Positions 1 to 12,066 of a stretch of 64,000 nucleotides of DNA are shown piece by piece. The notes beneath the pieces were generated by a model, which saw nothing but the letters and a program-made list of their open reading frames with translations, was not told the origin of the DNA and did not search any database. The stretch lies in the NCBI GenBank assembly GCA_036867785.1, contig CP145413.1:1054001-1118000 (forward strand), in the 5' to 3' direction. How positions within the stretch are numbered: the first letter of the stretch is position 1; every line of letters starts with the position of its first letter. This stretch comes from Plasmodiophora brassicae (taxonomy: Eukaryota; Endomyxa: Phytomyxea; Phytomyxea; Plasmodiophorida). Both the position numbers and the translations under genes were made by a program.

Positions 1-189
1 GGGTTCCGTCTGCCGTTGGTGAGTAAGATCGCCCCAGAGTTCTACGACTCGCGCTGGAAGAACTGGGACGGCGAGGGTCTCGTCATTCACGATTCCTGGA
101 CCCGCGTGATCTACGACTACATCACTATGCCGAACATGGGCCCGTTCTCCCGCATCAAACGCACCTGCGAAACCAAGAAGGCCGCCTGA
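1..189 (+). CDS. DES1: Sphingolipid delta(4)-desaturase DES1, C-terminal end (partial)
   Basis: Frame 1 is open from the first base to TGA at 187-189 and gives the last 62 residues of a protein that starts outside the window. It reads LPLVSKIAPEFYD, then SWTRVIYDYI, then GPFSRIKR. This follows the C-terminus of animal-type dihydroceramide desaturase DEGS1/DES1 (LPLVRKIAAEYYD ... SWIKVLYDFV ... SPYSRMKR as I remember it). DES1 places the 4,5-trans double bond in dihydroceramide at the ER membrane. The three histidine boxes would lie upstream and cannot be seen. The stop is about 90 bp from the stop of the convergent SAP-domain gene. The family match is firm; which desaturase paralogue this is remains inference. 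Confidence 0.8.
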   Translation, partial: GFRLPLVSKIAPEFYDSRWKNWDGEGLVIHDSWTRVIYDYITMPNMGPFSRIKRTCETKKAA

Positions 190-280
190 TATCCAATGCA
201 CACATTGTGCCGTACTAGTCCCACTCGCTGGTACTTCGATCTAATAACGGCAATAGGGTGTGCATCATGATCAGGATTCG

Positions 281-1038
281 TTAGTCGTCTGCCGAGAATG
301 ATGCTGGGGCCACTTTGGATACCTTCTTCTTCAGCTCGCTGTGCAGATCGGCTAGTTCCTTGCTAGGGCGTTTCGGCATGACGACTGCCAGTGTGTGCTC
401 CTGGCCTCGGCTCTCCACAGTCTTCTTCAGCTCATCGAGGAGTTTCTTCGGTGGCGTTGGGTGGTCGGGTTCCAGGCGCGCCACTTTCGCCGGTGACCCG
501 TGCGACTGATCGTCCGCCTTGCGTTTGTTCTGCTTGAGCTCCAGGTGGATCTGCTTCATCTGTGGCGTCGGCTTGTGCAGCTGCGGGGGCGGTGACCTGC
601 TCGCCACTGCCTGTTTCAGCTCAACAGCGATCGGTGCCGGCAGCGTATGACGCTGTGGACTCCCTGCCGCTCCCGCGTTCTTCTGTGGAGTGCCTGGCGA
701 AGCGGCCGCCTTCTTCGGGCTGGCGGCAGGCTTCTTCGAGGGGCTTCTGGGCGGGTTCGCTGGAGCCGCCTTCTTCGGGCTGGCGGCATGTTTCTTCGCG
801 GGGCTTCTGGGTGGGCTCATTGCCGCCTTCTTCGGGCTCGAGCTGGTCGCCGCGTCACCGACCTTCAGCAGCTCTTTGACGATGTCGGCCGTCTGCAGAT
901 ACAGGTCTCGGTTAGGGCAGGGAGTGACAGGCCGGCACCATCGCGTACCTTTTGGTTCGCTTTGATATCGTGCTTCTTGGCGAGATCCTGCAGATCCCGT
1001 CGCGCCATACCCTCCAGGGCTTCTTTCGTGTACCCCAT
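281..1038 (-). CDS. SAP-domain, SPKK-repeat nuclear protein (possibly NuSAP-like)
   Basis: Two exons, 1038-949 and 892-281, joined over a 56-nt phase-0 intron (GTACGC...CTGCAG), give 233 residues. The splice rebuilds a SAP domain at residues 6-40: ALEGMARRDLQDLAKKHDIK, ANQK, then TADIVKELLKV. SAP domains bind AT-rich or scaffold DNA. Residues 45-95 are SPKK/PPRSP repeats like histone H1 tails, which bind the DNA minor groove and are typical CDK sites. The C-terminal half repeats an ELK unit four times (VELKQAVASR, LELKQNKRK, DELKKTVESR, SELKKKVSK). An N-terminal SAP helix pair followed by a basic tail resembles NUSAP1, a mitotic microtubule and chromatin protein, but the similarity is limited to the SAP domain. 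Role in chromosome or spindle organisation is inference. Confidence 0.7.
705..840. repeat. Imperfect tandem repeat (about 60 nt, 2.3 copies) inside the SAP-protein gene
   Basis: Units begin at 705, 765 and 822 with the same start GCCGCCTTCTTCGGGC. The first two continue alike through TGGCGGCA, a CTTCTTCG block and GGGCTTCTGGG. Each unit encodes one SPKK/PPRSP module on the minus strand, so the coding repeat arose by local duplication. Confidence 0.75.
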
Positions 1039-1253
1039 CGAGCGCTTGACAAGTGTTTGGCCGGCCAGCCCGCGTGTTCGTAGTCCAGCAGGCAGGCAGA
1101 CAGTCGTTTCGCACTGGCACTGTCGCAAGGCGCAGCCCACGCTGCCAGTGACAGGAGGCTCGGCTAGCCGAGCAACGTTACGATGCGTCGAAGCGGCGGT
1201 TACTTGCACAGAAAGCCAACGGTGATCCCCATGTATTGATGAACAAGTCAAAT

Positions 1254-1865
1254 TCACGTTGCCGGTTGCGCGGCGACGGGTTCGTTCTTGGCCTTGGCGT
1301 GCCGGGGCGCGATGTTGTCGTTCAGGGCCGGCGCTTGCGTGCTGAGTATAAACGCGATCAGCATGCACATGATGACGACAGCGACGATAATGATGGCTAG
1401 GTAGCTCAAACTGCCGGAGCTAACGTTGGGAGTGTCAGTGCAGGCATCGTGGGAAGTCGGCGCAAGTAACGACCTCGTGAACCCCATCGTCCAGCCCTGC
1501 AGCGCTATCATCGTCGTTGAAAGCGTCTGCGTTCCAGGGATGGCCATACCGCAGACAGTGGCGATGCCACACAGAACGCTGTCGATCAGCGCCAAACCCG
1601 CCATCAATCAAATCGTACCAGTCGCACTGAGCTCAGGACCCGTTTCCCCTTCGATTTCCCGACCCGACCCGATCCGGCTCGGTATCCTGGAAAACCCGAT
1701 GCGCGCCGAACTCGCAATAGCGACCGGTGTCCAGATGGCCCTTGTAATATTATTATACGTCATGTTCGATAGGTGCTTGAGTGCGGGGATCATTGTGACA
1801 GGACAGGAACAGATAACGCCAGTTGTCGCTCCAGGCTTATACGCTCGTTGTTCCAGGAAGTCCAT
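1254..1865 (-). CDS. Possible small single-pass membrane protein (exon join unresolved)
   Basis: Two adjoining open stretches, 1865-1608 and 1607-1254, lie in the gap between the coiled-coil gene and the SAP gene. The second carries a strong membrane span (SLSYLAIIIVAVVIMCMLIA) followed by a basic tail. The first has two N-glycosylation sequons (NMT, NIT). A GTACGA donor sits near 1618, where an intron would be expected, but no acceptor gave a consistent phase, so the link is not proven. An opposite-strand open frame of 171 codons (1426-1941) overlaps it. I do not recognise a family. It may be a real short gene or one 3' exon of something larger. Confidence 0.3.
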
Positions 1866-1941
1866 GTTTCATACAGGTCGGATGCGGAGCTCAGGCGGTC
1901 CAATCTGGATGGCATCGAATCAGGACCCGGTTCGGATGTAA

Positions 1942-4900
1942 CTACCTAACAGCAACAGACGTTTCAGAAACGTCGCGGTTCACGACTGGCACGTCTCGCC
2001 GAGCGGGAATGGATCCAGATGACGCCACAAGCAGGTCTTCGAGTTCGTTCAGCGAGAATTCTGGGACCTGAAACAACGAGTTCACATCAGAACCAAGCAG
2101 GCCATAATTCGACGGCCAGCGTACCGCGTCAGATACGGACGACGCATCGAATTCCACTTTGTTCGAAGAAAGAGTCATCTCTGACTGGCGTTGGGCAAGG
2201 CGCGCCTTCAGCTTTGCTATTACCTCCAACCATTCATTCCCGAGACGCATCAGGGCCTCGCGATACTGGTCGGATCGTAACGCGGCTTCCTGACGCACCT
2301 GCCCGCTGTGATGTCAATACAACATTCAGCCTCTGGTGGGATCGTATCGACCTTATTGAGACGACTGGCGTCACGTTTGCGACCCTGAAGGTCCGCTTGC
2401 AACTTGTCGATAAGCTCTTGGCTTTTCGCCCGCTCCACCCTGAGCTGCCTCAGCTGGTCGTTGGCCACCTGCAGAGCTGAATCCTTCCTTTGCAGATCGC
2501 TTTTGACCTTGTGGAAGCTGGCCTGGACGTCGGACAGCTCGGACAGCCTTGCCTCGAGCTTCTCGACCTATCCGGAGCGTTCAACAGACGTAACCCACAT
2601 ATTCGGGTGACGTGTTTCCCCACCTTTGCCTGGAGCTCTTTGACGCGCGCTTGCTTTCTCGCCAGCTCGGCGCTCATCGAATAGATCTTCTCATGCACCT
2701 TCAGGCTGGCGCTCCGTACCTCGTTGTCAGCGTCGACAAGCCGCGCCAGTCGCTCACGAAGGTCCGCGATGGTTTTGTCCCGAGCGGACACCAGCTGCTG
2801 GAGGTGCTTAACCTGTCGCCAAGCGGTGATGTGAGCAAGCAAACGCACGGGAAGACCGATCAACGGTTGTGCCTTTTTGTCCTTCTCGTGGAGCTCGTTC
2901 TGCTGCTGGTCGAACTGGGCTTGAAGGCGTTGTTTGCCAGCTATGCCGTCAGCGTTGGAAGTAATTGTGTCCGTTAGCGTCTTGATCTGGGTCTTCTGTT
3001 GCTGAACTTTGCTTTCGAGCCGCGCTATTTGCTGAAACGACGACTCGTCAGGCCGATTGGAGGACCTCATGGCATGGATGGCACCTTGGCGAAAACGCCC
3101 CGATCGGGTGAGACGGATCTCGTCTTCACCGACGGAGACACAGACCGGGACACAGGAACGGTAGCCGCCATTTGCTGGGCCTGGTGGGCCAGTTGCTTTC
3201 GAAGAACCTTGCACTGGGCCACCGACGCTGACAGTTTCTGCTTCGCCTCTGCTGCCTTTTGCCGTTCCTGTTCGATTTGTTGTTGAAGTTCCTCGATCTC
3301 CTCACAGGCATTCCTAGAGAGTGCCGATTAACCCACCGCTGGTGACCAGGGCAGCAGGCAATGCCCGAACCTCGGTGATGTTGGACCGCACGGGTCAACC
3401 AGCTTCATCTTGGGCGCCTTGCCTTCACACTTAGCGGCTGACGAAGTCAACTGGTGGATTCGTTCCTCGTAACCGTTTACGGCCTGGTCGTGGTCTATCC
3501 GGAACCTGACCACGAGGCGCACATCAACGAGTGACGGCGACGATGAATGTAACCGTCCACCCGCACTTCTCAAATTCGTTCAACAGTGCCTCGAACTGCG
3601 CCGCATGCAGAGCAAGTTCTGCATCAGCTCGAGACTTTAGGTCGTTGAGCTGCTGTTCCGTCTCTGCCAGAACCTAATACAAACCTTAGAGAGATGCCCC
3701 ATCCCGGATCAGCAATTGTACGTCGCACACCCTCTGTTCAACGCTCTTCCGGTGACGTTCGATGCGGTTCTCGTGAACAGCCATTAGGTGCGTTCTCTCG
3801 TCGGCGAACGACGCCTTCAGAGCTTTCAGCTCTGCCTCGTGGGCCGCTTCCAGTGCTTCCACCTAGAGTCCATTATGAATCGAAGTGGGCCGTATTCAAG
3901 GCATTGGACCACCTTCGCGCGTAGTTGTTCAACTTCAGCCCTCAGCCCATCACATTTGTGCTTCACAAGGCGATGCCTCCTCTTCCAATACTTTTCGCTG
4001 GGCTCCTCGGTATGGCTCTGTTCACTGGATTTCTGCATGTCGACGTTAGTGCCCAGAGCACGGCCAGTTCGAGATCAGCGTTGAACCTCGTTCTGTTGAC
4101 GCGAGAGAATGTCGTGCAAACTGTTTGCCTCTGATTGAAGCAGGTCATTCCGACGGTGCAGACGGGACACTTCTTCTGACAGGTGTCGTCGCTCAGACTG
4201 TTCGTAGCAGATTCAGAGTACGTCCGCAGCGTTTCGATTGCATCACGTACTTCCAGTTCTGCAATCAGGGCGTCTGTCATGTCGACGATCTCATCCGGCG
4301 GCCGAACAGACGTCTAAGAGCACCGGCAAGGATTAAAGAAACGGAGCGAGCCTGGGTACGATAAGCCGACCTCTGCCGTGTCCGTCCCTGTATGACGTGT
4401 AACCAGAGACGACGTCTGCGTTGAAGCCAACGAAAATGTCGGCCTCGCTGAGAGCTTCAGCTTCATTTCCTGCGTTGCCAGCTAAGCACACTAGGCGACG
4501 CTTCATGTGCTTCAGACGGGACGCACCCGAAACGTGTTCAGCTGGCTGCGAAGCATTTCGACGCCGAGCATCAGTTTGGTCCGTTCCTACCCGAGAGTTA
4601 ACAGGCTGCCCAGGTGTGCGGTCGCGTCCAGCGGTCGCCCCACATCGCAGAGCGCGCAAATCGTCGGTTCCATCTGCTTCCAGGAATTGCCAATCTGACG
4701 GGCCTCGTGCTGGACGGTGTCGCGAACAGCGTTTATGTCGACCTCCTGGCCATCGAGACTGGTGCAGGCGGAGATCAGAATCGTGACGTGTTTGCTCATT
4801 TCCTGGGCCATATCGCCAAGTCAGCAGCCATCGCAGGCGTTTGCACACGAACAGTAACCTGTAGAATCGACCTAGCGATGATCACGTCCTTCAAAGAGCA

Positions 4901-7900
4901 ACTGGACACCGCTCGCGACGAATGCCCCTCTGCGTTGGTATGCACTGGGCGGTCCGGCGACGTGCGGGCGTCCCCTGGAAAGGGGCCCCTTCTGGGCAAC
5001 GTGGCATCGCTCACTTCGCAGCTATGGATCACCTAGACGTTTGTCTCAGCGCGCTGCATGGGGCCCAAAGGCCCGCCCTGACCTTCTGCTCCGGGTGCAG
5101 GTCTGCCTCGTTGTCGACCGTCGCCTAAGCGTGATGTTCAGTGTCAGAGCGGCGTGCCAGGGAGCCGTTCCCTACCTGCACGTCTGCATTTGCGCATGCA
5201 ACCGTGTCCGTCTGGGACATGGATTCAACCTGTGCGTGCCAGGTTAGAGCAGTCATCCCGTTGCGAACGCACGCCGAGCACTCGTTCGGTGGTAGGCGCC
5301 CCGGGCTCTGTCTCGGTGCTCTGATCACACGTCGTTGCTGCGCCATTGTTGATCGTCTGCCCCGCCACAACCGGCAGCTTGTCGGCGGGGGCGACCAGCA
5401 CCATATCACGCTGGTCGGCCTCGGCTAGTCGAGCCTCCAGCTCCTGGAGACCCGCCAATCAGGGAGCGCCCGGGTCGTTCCAGCCGAGGCGAACCTACGG
5501 CAACGGTCCTGCGATGCAGGGCACATTCGGATTGCAGGCTGTCGTTTAGCCGGTTGGAAGCGTCGAGGCGCTCCAGGAGCTCGGATTCCACGACCTTCAA
5601 CGCGGCGACATGGTGGGTGATCGTTCGCAGATCGTCGTCGCGGCCTGACCCGCCGCACGACTGTTGGGCACTGTCAGACCAAGACGGATCTCAATCGATC
5701 GTCCAGCACGGTCTACCGGTAGGGCGTCGATGAACTTCTCCAGCGACGACATTCGAGACCCGATGCTCTTCGCGTGAGCGACCTGGCAGTCGTGCACCGC
5801 CTGGGCAACCTGTCGTCATCAGTCAGAGAGAGGGTTCCCGTCATTCAGGCGATCGAGCGTGGCGCACCTGCGCGTCGGTGTCGGCTATCAGCGAATCCAC
5901 GTGTCGCAGCGCCCGATCCCTGTCCATGCAGCAGTCAGCCAGGATCGATAGGCTTGCCGGATACCCGCCTGCCTCTGCTGGGTTAACGTTGCGACCTGGG
6001 CCAGGTACTCTGCTTCGATGGCCGCGTCCAGGCGCACGACCGCCGGCAGGGCGGGAGGCGCCGTTCCGCACCGAACCGGATCGTCGGGAACCGTTTGCTG
6101 TTGGGCCGCAGCAGACTGCTGGCAGATGCCCAACTCTGTTCGTAACGCGTCGACGGCACACTCCAGGCGGCTGGACGCAGGCGATCAGCTGGCGATTCTG
6201 GCAGCACCAATTGCGAATGATCACAGAGGCACCTGATTTGTTGTCGTGCCAGAACGTATCGCTGGCGATGAAGCCTGTGCTCCGACCGGAGCCGTTGCCC
6301 CGACCGTTCCTGCTCCAGAAACTGTTCGCGGAAGACATCCACGAGGGCGGCCAGCCGGGTCGATTCGCATTTGGCCTCCAGCTAACGTGCACGTCAGTAC
6401 GTTCGATCCGATGGGGCAGGGCAAACCGCAGACGGACGCCTTCGACTAGGGCGGACATGGACTCGATGGCAGCCAGGCCGGCGTCTAATCGTTCCTGGGA
6501 TCGGTCGGCACAGTCCGGGCAGATCGTCGTTCCCTGTAGACGCTCCCGATCAAACTGTTCCCCTGCGTGGAAACCGACATGTGGGTGCCCCGTGTGAGAT
6601 CATCGCCCCGGTGACAGCGCGCTTACGAAGGCGGTCGAGCTGGCTCCCGTATCGTTCCCGCTGATCTCGAACCTCTTCGCGCAACACCCTGATCACTTCT
6701 TCCGCCTTTCGAAGTTCGCGATGTTTCCCTTGGAGCATTTCAATGCGTTTCGCCTGGATCGTGCCGTTGACATGCGATTGTCGTGTGGGAATCCACCACC
6801 CGCGCCGTACCTGCTGGCGAGCATGCGCTTGAAGCGTGGCACAGTACGCGTCAAGGGCGGCCGACGACGCCTGCCGTTGCTGGACGTCCCGCTGAAGGCG
6901 AAACACACGGTCCTCGAGCTGGTGAACGCGAGATCGGAGCAGGGTCGACGGCTGCTGCGCCTTCGCCGTCAATACGTTCGCCTCGCGAAGCCGACGTAGG
7001 GCGCCAGCTTCCTGTGCCTGCACGACCTTGTCAGCAGGAACCACAGGGGGCAGAACGACCACCGCCAGGTGACCTTGGTTGCCGATAGCTGGGCGGCCAG
7101 GGTCACAATCTGGGCGTTCTTCTCCTGCAGGCGCCTGTTCTCTTCCCCGCCTTGCAGAGCGTCGATCGTCCGCAACAGAATATCGGTGTAGGCCCTGCAA
7201 TCAACCAGCTCGCCTTCGAGCTGTTCGATCCGCTGGCAGCTGTCGGGACCGGCTTTGCCTGGCGTCTGCACGCTCGCCTCATCGCCTATGCGCCGAATGG
7301 CACCCATTCGTTCAGTATGGCATTGTTCACGGCCGGGGAAATGCGGCCGTACATTCAGGCGGACGCTCAACAGGTTGACGTTCCAGAACGGGTTCCAGAG
7401 GCGGCGGCTGTGGAATTGCCAGCAACGTGTGATCGTCCAGGTCGTCCGGCACGTCCTTGCAACCGCATGTTAGACCCGACCTCATCAGGTCCAGCGACGC
7501 CTGCAGGTCGGCGATGCGACGCTCGGCGTGTGCCGCATAGTCCCTCTCCGCCTGGAGCTCTGTCGCCACCTGCTGGGCTTCAATGCGGCACCGCTCGATC
7601 GTGGTTCGCTGATCTTCGTTCTCACGGATCAACGATTCCAACCGAGAATCGTACGACGCGGGTTCATGGCACATCGTCAACGCGGGCGAGACGTCCGACT
7701 CTGACCCGACCAGGGCTGTTTGCTGCAGGATCAGGTCACCCGACGTGTGAAGCCAGTTGCAGTAGTACCTCGAAGCCGTTCAATCTCGGCGCTCTGGGCT
7801 TCCATGCGCCTGGCAACGGCATCGGCTTCACGACAGTCGTCTTGGAGTGCATCGGCCTGCTTCTGGGACGCAGCGGCCTCAGCGTCCAGCTGTTTGCGAA

Positions 7901-10466
7901 GGGACTCGCACAGCGCCTGAAGACGTCGGATCTCGTCCGCGGTCTGAAACCGAACGGTTTAACGTAGTGGATGGTACGTGCCAGGAACCCGACCTCGGTA
8001 TCGTCAACGGGAACGCAGGAGTCGTCCGCCGTCGGCTTGGACAGCTTGGCAAGTCGAAGCTCGAACGTGACTCGTTGCATGTTGGCGCCGAGCTCAGCGA
8101 TTGCGCTGCGAGTACCCCGAATCAGGAGGTCAACCACCTAATAGGGACGCGAGCGTACCGAGCGTGCTCCATTTCGGACGCAGCCAGACGTTTCTGAAGG
8201 GCATCTCGCGACAGCCTCAGGGCGCGAAGCTTCCCATCAGCGATATCGACTGCAACATGGACTCTGTCAATCATTTGTAGGACGCCCAGGTCCGCCTCCT
8301 CGGCGCTGTTGCAGGTGCGATTGAACAAGGCGGCAATGGACTGTCGGATCACAGAGAGGCTTGGTCGCTCTGTCAATTCCATGCCCTGGTCCTGCTCTGC
8401 CTGGAGGTGCCGCTCGTGGTCTAGAACGGAGCACTGCGCCTTGCTATGTATTTCCTGCAGGCGGTCTAGCGCTGCCTGTCCCGGGCGTCACACGATGCCA
8501 TCCGGGGAAATGCACGACGGGCAAACGTACCTGAATCCGTTCAGTCTCTGCCCTCGAACGTTGCAGGTCGAGTTCAAGCCGGTCGACATTGCGTTCGCTC
8601 GCGCGTTCACTCGCTCTTGCTGCCTCCTCTTTGGACTTCTCGACGGCCCCTTCCATCGCAGACACACTTCGGTGGGCGTCGTCGAGTTTACTGAACGCAC
8701 AATCGTTACGACTCGCATGTGACGGTCTAGGCGTTGCTTACTCAGAGAGGGCCGATGTCTCCGCCTTCAGCTCCTCATTGGCCTCCTCCAACTGCCGAAT
8801 CCGGTCCTTCAGCCGATTGCATTCCTTTTCACAGCGCTTCAACAGCGCATTGCTGTCCGCCGTGCCCGCGATTTGCTCCTTCTGGTGGGAGATCTGGACG
8901 CAACGCTGGAATGAGGGGACGCGTTCTCAAATCACACACATGATGAGCGCTAACGGTGGCCTTCAGCTTGGTGACCTCGGCCTGGTGTCGCCTGGCAATC
9001 TCCGCGGCCTCCTTTCGGTGCCTCTCAATTTGCTCAATCAGCGCCTTTGGATCACCGTTCGCTTTCAGCTCCCGTAGCGATTGCTTGGCGGTCTTCAGGC
9101 GATCGGCCAGCCCCGCCTGTTGGCAACCACCTAAGCGCAACGCATTCGAATTCGCCGACGGCTCACGATACGTTCTCTATCTGAAGCTGGTCCATGGCCT
9201 GATCGTTGTTATCCAGGGACTTGGTCTGCTCCTAATTCGTCTACTCGTCAGCAACGAACCAACGTGGTGATCCCGTCGTGCATACCCTGAGCTGTGCCTG
9301 CAACCGGTCGACTTGCTCTGCATATTTCGCCTCCTTCAGCACGATCTCGGCCTGGGCATCGGCCAGTTTGGTTCGCAGCGTTTCCGATTCCGATGACATT
9401 GCCTGCACACACGTTTCGCCCGTTAGCACCTCTATTGGAAGGTAAGAATTCGACGCGCATGACCTCAAGCGATTTCTGCAACTCCACGATGGCGCTGGCC
9501 TTAACGAGGCAGTCGTCGGCCGTATGCCGAACCTTGTCTTCCAGATCCCGTATTTGGGTGTCCTTCGCACGCAAGATCTGAAGCACCTTCGCGTTCTTCT
9601 GCTCATTGTCGTCTCGCTCACGTTCCATCATCAGGTCGACCATGGCGGCAACCTCGGGCATGTCAGACGCCATCATGCTGGTGATGTCGTCAAACGATTT
9701 CGCCTTGCGACCAAGGTAGTCGCATTGCTGTCGTAGAACGTCCAGCTTGCACGTCAACTCGGTGTTGGCCGCTGAAAGTCCAGCGAGCTCGGCGTCACGT
9801 GCCTGCATCTGATGGGGCAGGCCATTCGTGGTAGGTGGTGATGCGGTCTCGTCGCGTTTAGCAGGAGCGGAGGGGAGACTAGGGGGCGCTGCTCGACGAG
9901 TATCGGCGTCTGGAGATGCAGGGCTACGCTGGGGAGGATCTGCGACCGGTTTCCCTGCCCGATTTATCGGCAGTACTGCTGCGGATGCACCCCCGTTCAA
10001 CTTGAGATCAGGTACAGGGAGGGCACCCCAGACGGAGAACAGCGCGAAGAACTTCTGTTTGAAGTACGACGACTTGATGTGGAATATCTGAACAGAGGCG
10101 GTTAGCCGACGGCCCGGGCGTCGTGCATGACGGATACATCGCGGTGCGTATGGGATTCGTCCTGGGAATGACGTCCCCGGGGCCTGGGGATCGGCTTCTT
10201 CAGCTGCAGGCGAATTTCCACGAGGGCCTGCTCGCCCGCCGCTAGACGAAGCCTGTCGGGGTGCACTGAGAAGCGGTCCGCGTTCCCAGGGGTAACCTCG
10301 AGGTCGACCGCACAGGTCAGCGGATTCGAAATGCGGATACACTGTGAATACACCTGCTCTCCCGGCAATGAGCACGCTTCCGCACACGATGGAGCGCGGC
10401 GCTGCTTACATGGTTGAGGCGAATCGCGCTGCCAAAGATGACCTCCTCCGGGTCCAGCCGCAGCAT
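1942..10466 (-). CDS. Giant multi-exon coiled-coil protein with N-terminal MSP/ASH-like domain
   Basis: The start is ATG at 10466. Exon 1 (10466-10410), exon 2 (10341-10138) and exon 3 (from 10087) join in phase 0 over introns of 68 and 50 nt. They build a beta-sandwich of MSP/ASH type: LRLDPEEVIFGSAIRLNH, then CIRISNPLTCAVDLEVTP, FSVHPDRLRLAAGEQALVEI, and a closing FHIKSSYFKQKFF. A proline/alanine linker follows (about 9990-9840). After it come some 7.8 kb of short exons that are almost entirely heptad, Gln/Glu/Arg/Lys-rich coiled coil, ending near 1942 with an acidic, non-coiled tail. I traced only a few of the roughly 30 or more introns, so the length (roughly 2,000-2,500 residues) is an estimate, and a break into two genes is not excluded. 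MSP/ASH domains are common in ciliary, centrosomal and membrane-contact proteins, so a cytoskeletal scaffold is likely. The family is unknown to me. It is divergent from the MORN gene with about 120 bp between starts. Confidence 0.7.
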
Positions 10467-10589
10467 GTGGTTGTGGGCAGGACCCGGACCGGCTGACCCC
10501 TGTACCATGTAGGGCCAAGTCAGGCGGGCGGCGGCATCGATGGGGCAACGGGAGACGATCGTGATCAACAGGAGCCGCGCGGTGCCTCT

Positions 10590-11844
10590 GTGAAGGGCTG
10601 CGTCGTCGTCCACCCTGGGCGAACCGTTCTGCAGTACGTACACACCAGCATGGCTGCTGTTCGATACGTTGGCGCCCTCGTCGACGGCCGCATGCACGGC
10701 CGGGGCAGGATCATCCTGACCGACGACGGGTCCGTCGTGTTCGACGGCACGTTTCGTCATGGCGCCCGGGATGGATCTGGGACGTTGGCGTTACCGAACA
10801 AGGTGACAGTGGCGGCGCCGACCGTTGCCCGGGTCACGCTCACGTGCAACAACAACCACAGATAACGGTGACGTCGCAGTGGGCGGATGACGCCCTGGCC
10901 GGCGAGGCTGTCATCAACGTCGACGGGAAGGAGACGTACCGAGGCGCCATGTGCAACGGGAGGCGAGACGGCCACGGGCGTAACGAGTACGAAGGGGTCG
11001 GCGTGTATGTTGGGGCGTTCCGCAACGACAAGGCAGTGTCCCCATGGACCGGTGGCGGTATGGCACCCTGACTGTGTTCCCAGAGGCACGGGCGAGGCGT
11101 CATGACGTTCCACTGCGATCGGGGCGAGTACGACGGCGAGTGGTCGCTGGACGAGATCACGGGCAAGGGCAAGGCGACGTTCAAACCGCAAGGGATCGTC
11201 GCCCAGGGCGAATGGCAACGTGGGATGCTGCACGGCCGCGGCTGCATACAGTTTGCCAACGACGACAGATACGAAGGCGAATTCTGCAACGGGATGCGAT
11301 CCGGTCAGGGCGTGCTTACGATGGCGAACGGCGACGCCTACGCTGGGCAATGGGACAGCGACCTACCCAACGGGGAAGGCCGGTTCACGTCCTCGAACGG
11401 AGATATCTTCACTGGCCGCGTAAGACGGCCATGCTGTACTTTACTGACATTGGGACTGTGCTGAGAATAGGATGACCTCAGTTCGTTTGTGGCCGCCGGC
11501 AGGGTCAGGGACAATTGCGAATAGCGTCAACGGGAGAGACGCTAACGGGTGAATGGGTCGACGACATGCTGACCGGGCCGGGGAAATCGGTCAGGGACGA
11601 CGGCACCGTCTACGAAGGCGATTTCCTAGATGGCGTCCGCCATGGGTTCGGGACACTGACGCCAGGCGGGGACAGCGCTGGCAGGTACGAAGGCGCCTGG
11701 GTGGCGGGACGCCGCCACGGTCGTGGCCGAATCGAACTGCCGGACGGGTCTACTGTTGTCGGCCAGTTCGACCAGGGCGCCCTCGTCCGTGTCCTCGAAT
11801 ACACGTTCGCACGGGATAGCCCATGGGCCGACCCGTCAACATAG
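10590..11844 (+). CDS. MORN-repeat protein
   Basis: Four exons (10590-10802, 10862-11035, 11084-11419, 11503-11844) join in phase 0 over introns of 59, 48 and 83 nt to give 354 residues. From about residue 24 the protein is made of MORN repeats of about 23 residues (for example YVGALVDGRMHGRGRI, YRGAMCNGRRDGHG, RHGRGVMTF, YEGEFCNGMRSGQGVLTM, YAGQWDSDLPNGEG, YEGDFLDGVRHGFGTL). I count about ten. The splice at 11083/11084 restores the repeat RHGRGVMTF exactly, which supports the model. MORN arrays bind phospholipids or act as rigid spacers; they occur in PIP kinases, junctophilins and many flagellar or cortical protist proteins. No catalytic domain is fused here. The first 20 residues do not look like MORN, so ATG 10650 is an alternative start. 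Confidence 0.85.
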
Positions 11845-11935
11845 CTCTAAACATGTGTCAGCCGCGTCATCAGCAGCTGTTATCCGTTCCGGATGACAGG
11901 AGGTTCGGACGCGTGAGGTACCTGCAGTCATCAAA

Positions 11936-11962
11936 CTGCGCGACTGTGGGCAGGTCTATTTT
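11936..11962 (+). promoter_or_regulatory. Shared upstream element of gene A (candidate promoter motif)
   Basis: TGCGCGACTGTGGGC followed by AGGTCTATTTTCAG lies 105-131 bp before the ATG of gene A. Nearly the same string (TGCGCGACTG, GGGCGGG, CCTATTTCTGG) precedes gene B. The core CTATTTTCAG resembles an SRF/MEF2-type CArG box. Function is untested. Confidence 0.3.
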
Positions 11963-12066
11963 CAGGGCCCCCATTTAGGCTCGCACTTGCCACCACTTCA
12001 CTGCAGGGGCCCGACTGAGGGCCGATCCCCGGTTGCTGCCCGAGAAGCACGTGCGATTGCAGGCCG

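Noticed and set aside
1426-1941. 171-codon plus-strand open frame with hydrophobic stretches
   Set aside because: It overlaps the minus-strand candidate membrane gene and the tail of the coiled-coil gene. Neither strand is proven, but the minus strand has a better membrane span with a basic flank.
10757-11350. Long minus-strand open frame opposite the MORN gene
   Set aside because: It is the shadow of the MORN exons; the plus-strand reading has repeated MORN motifs and phase-consistent introns.
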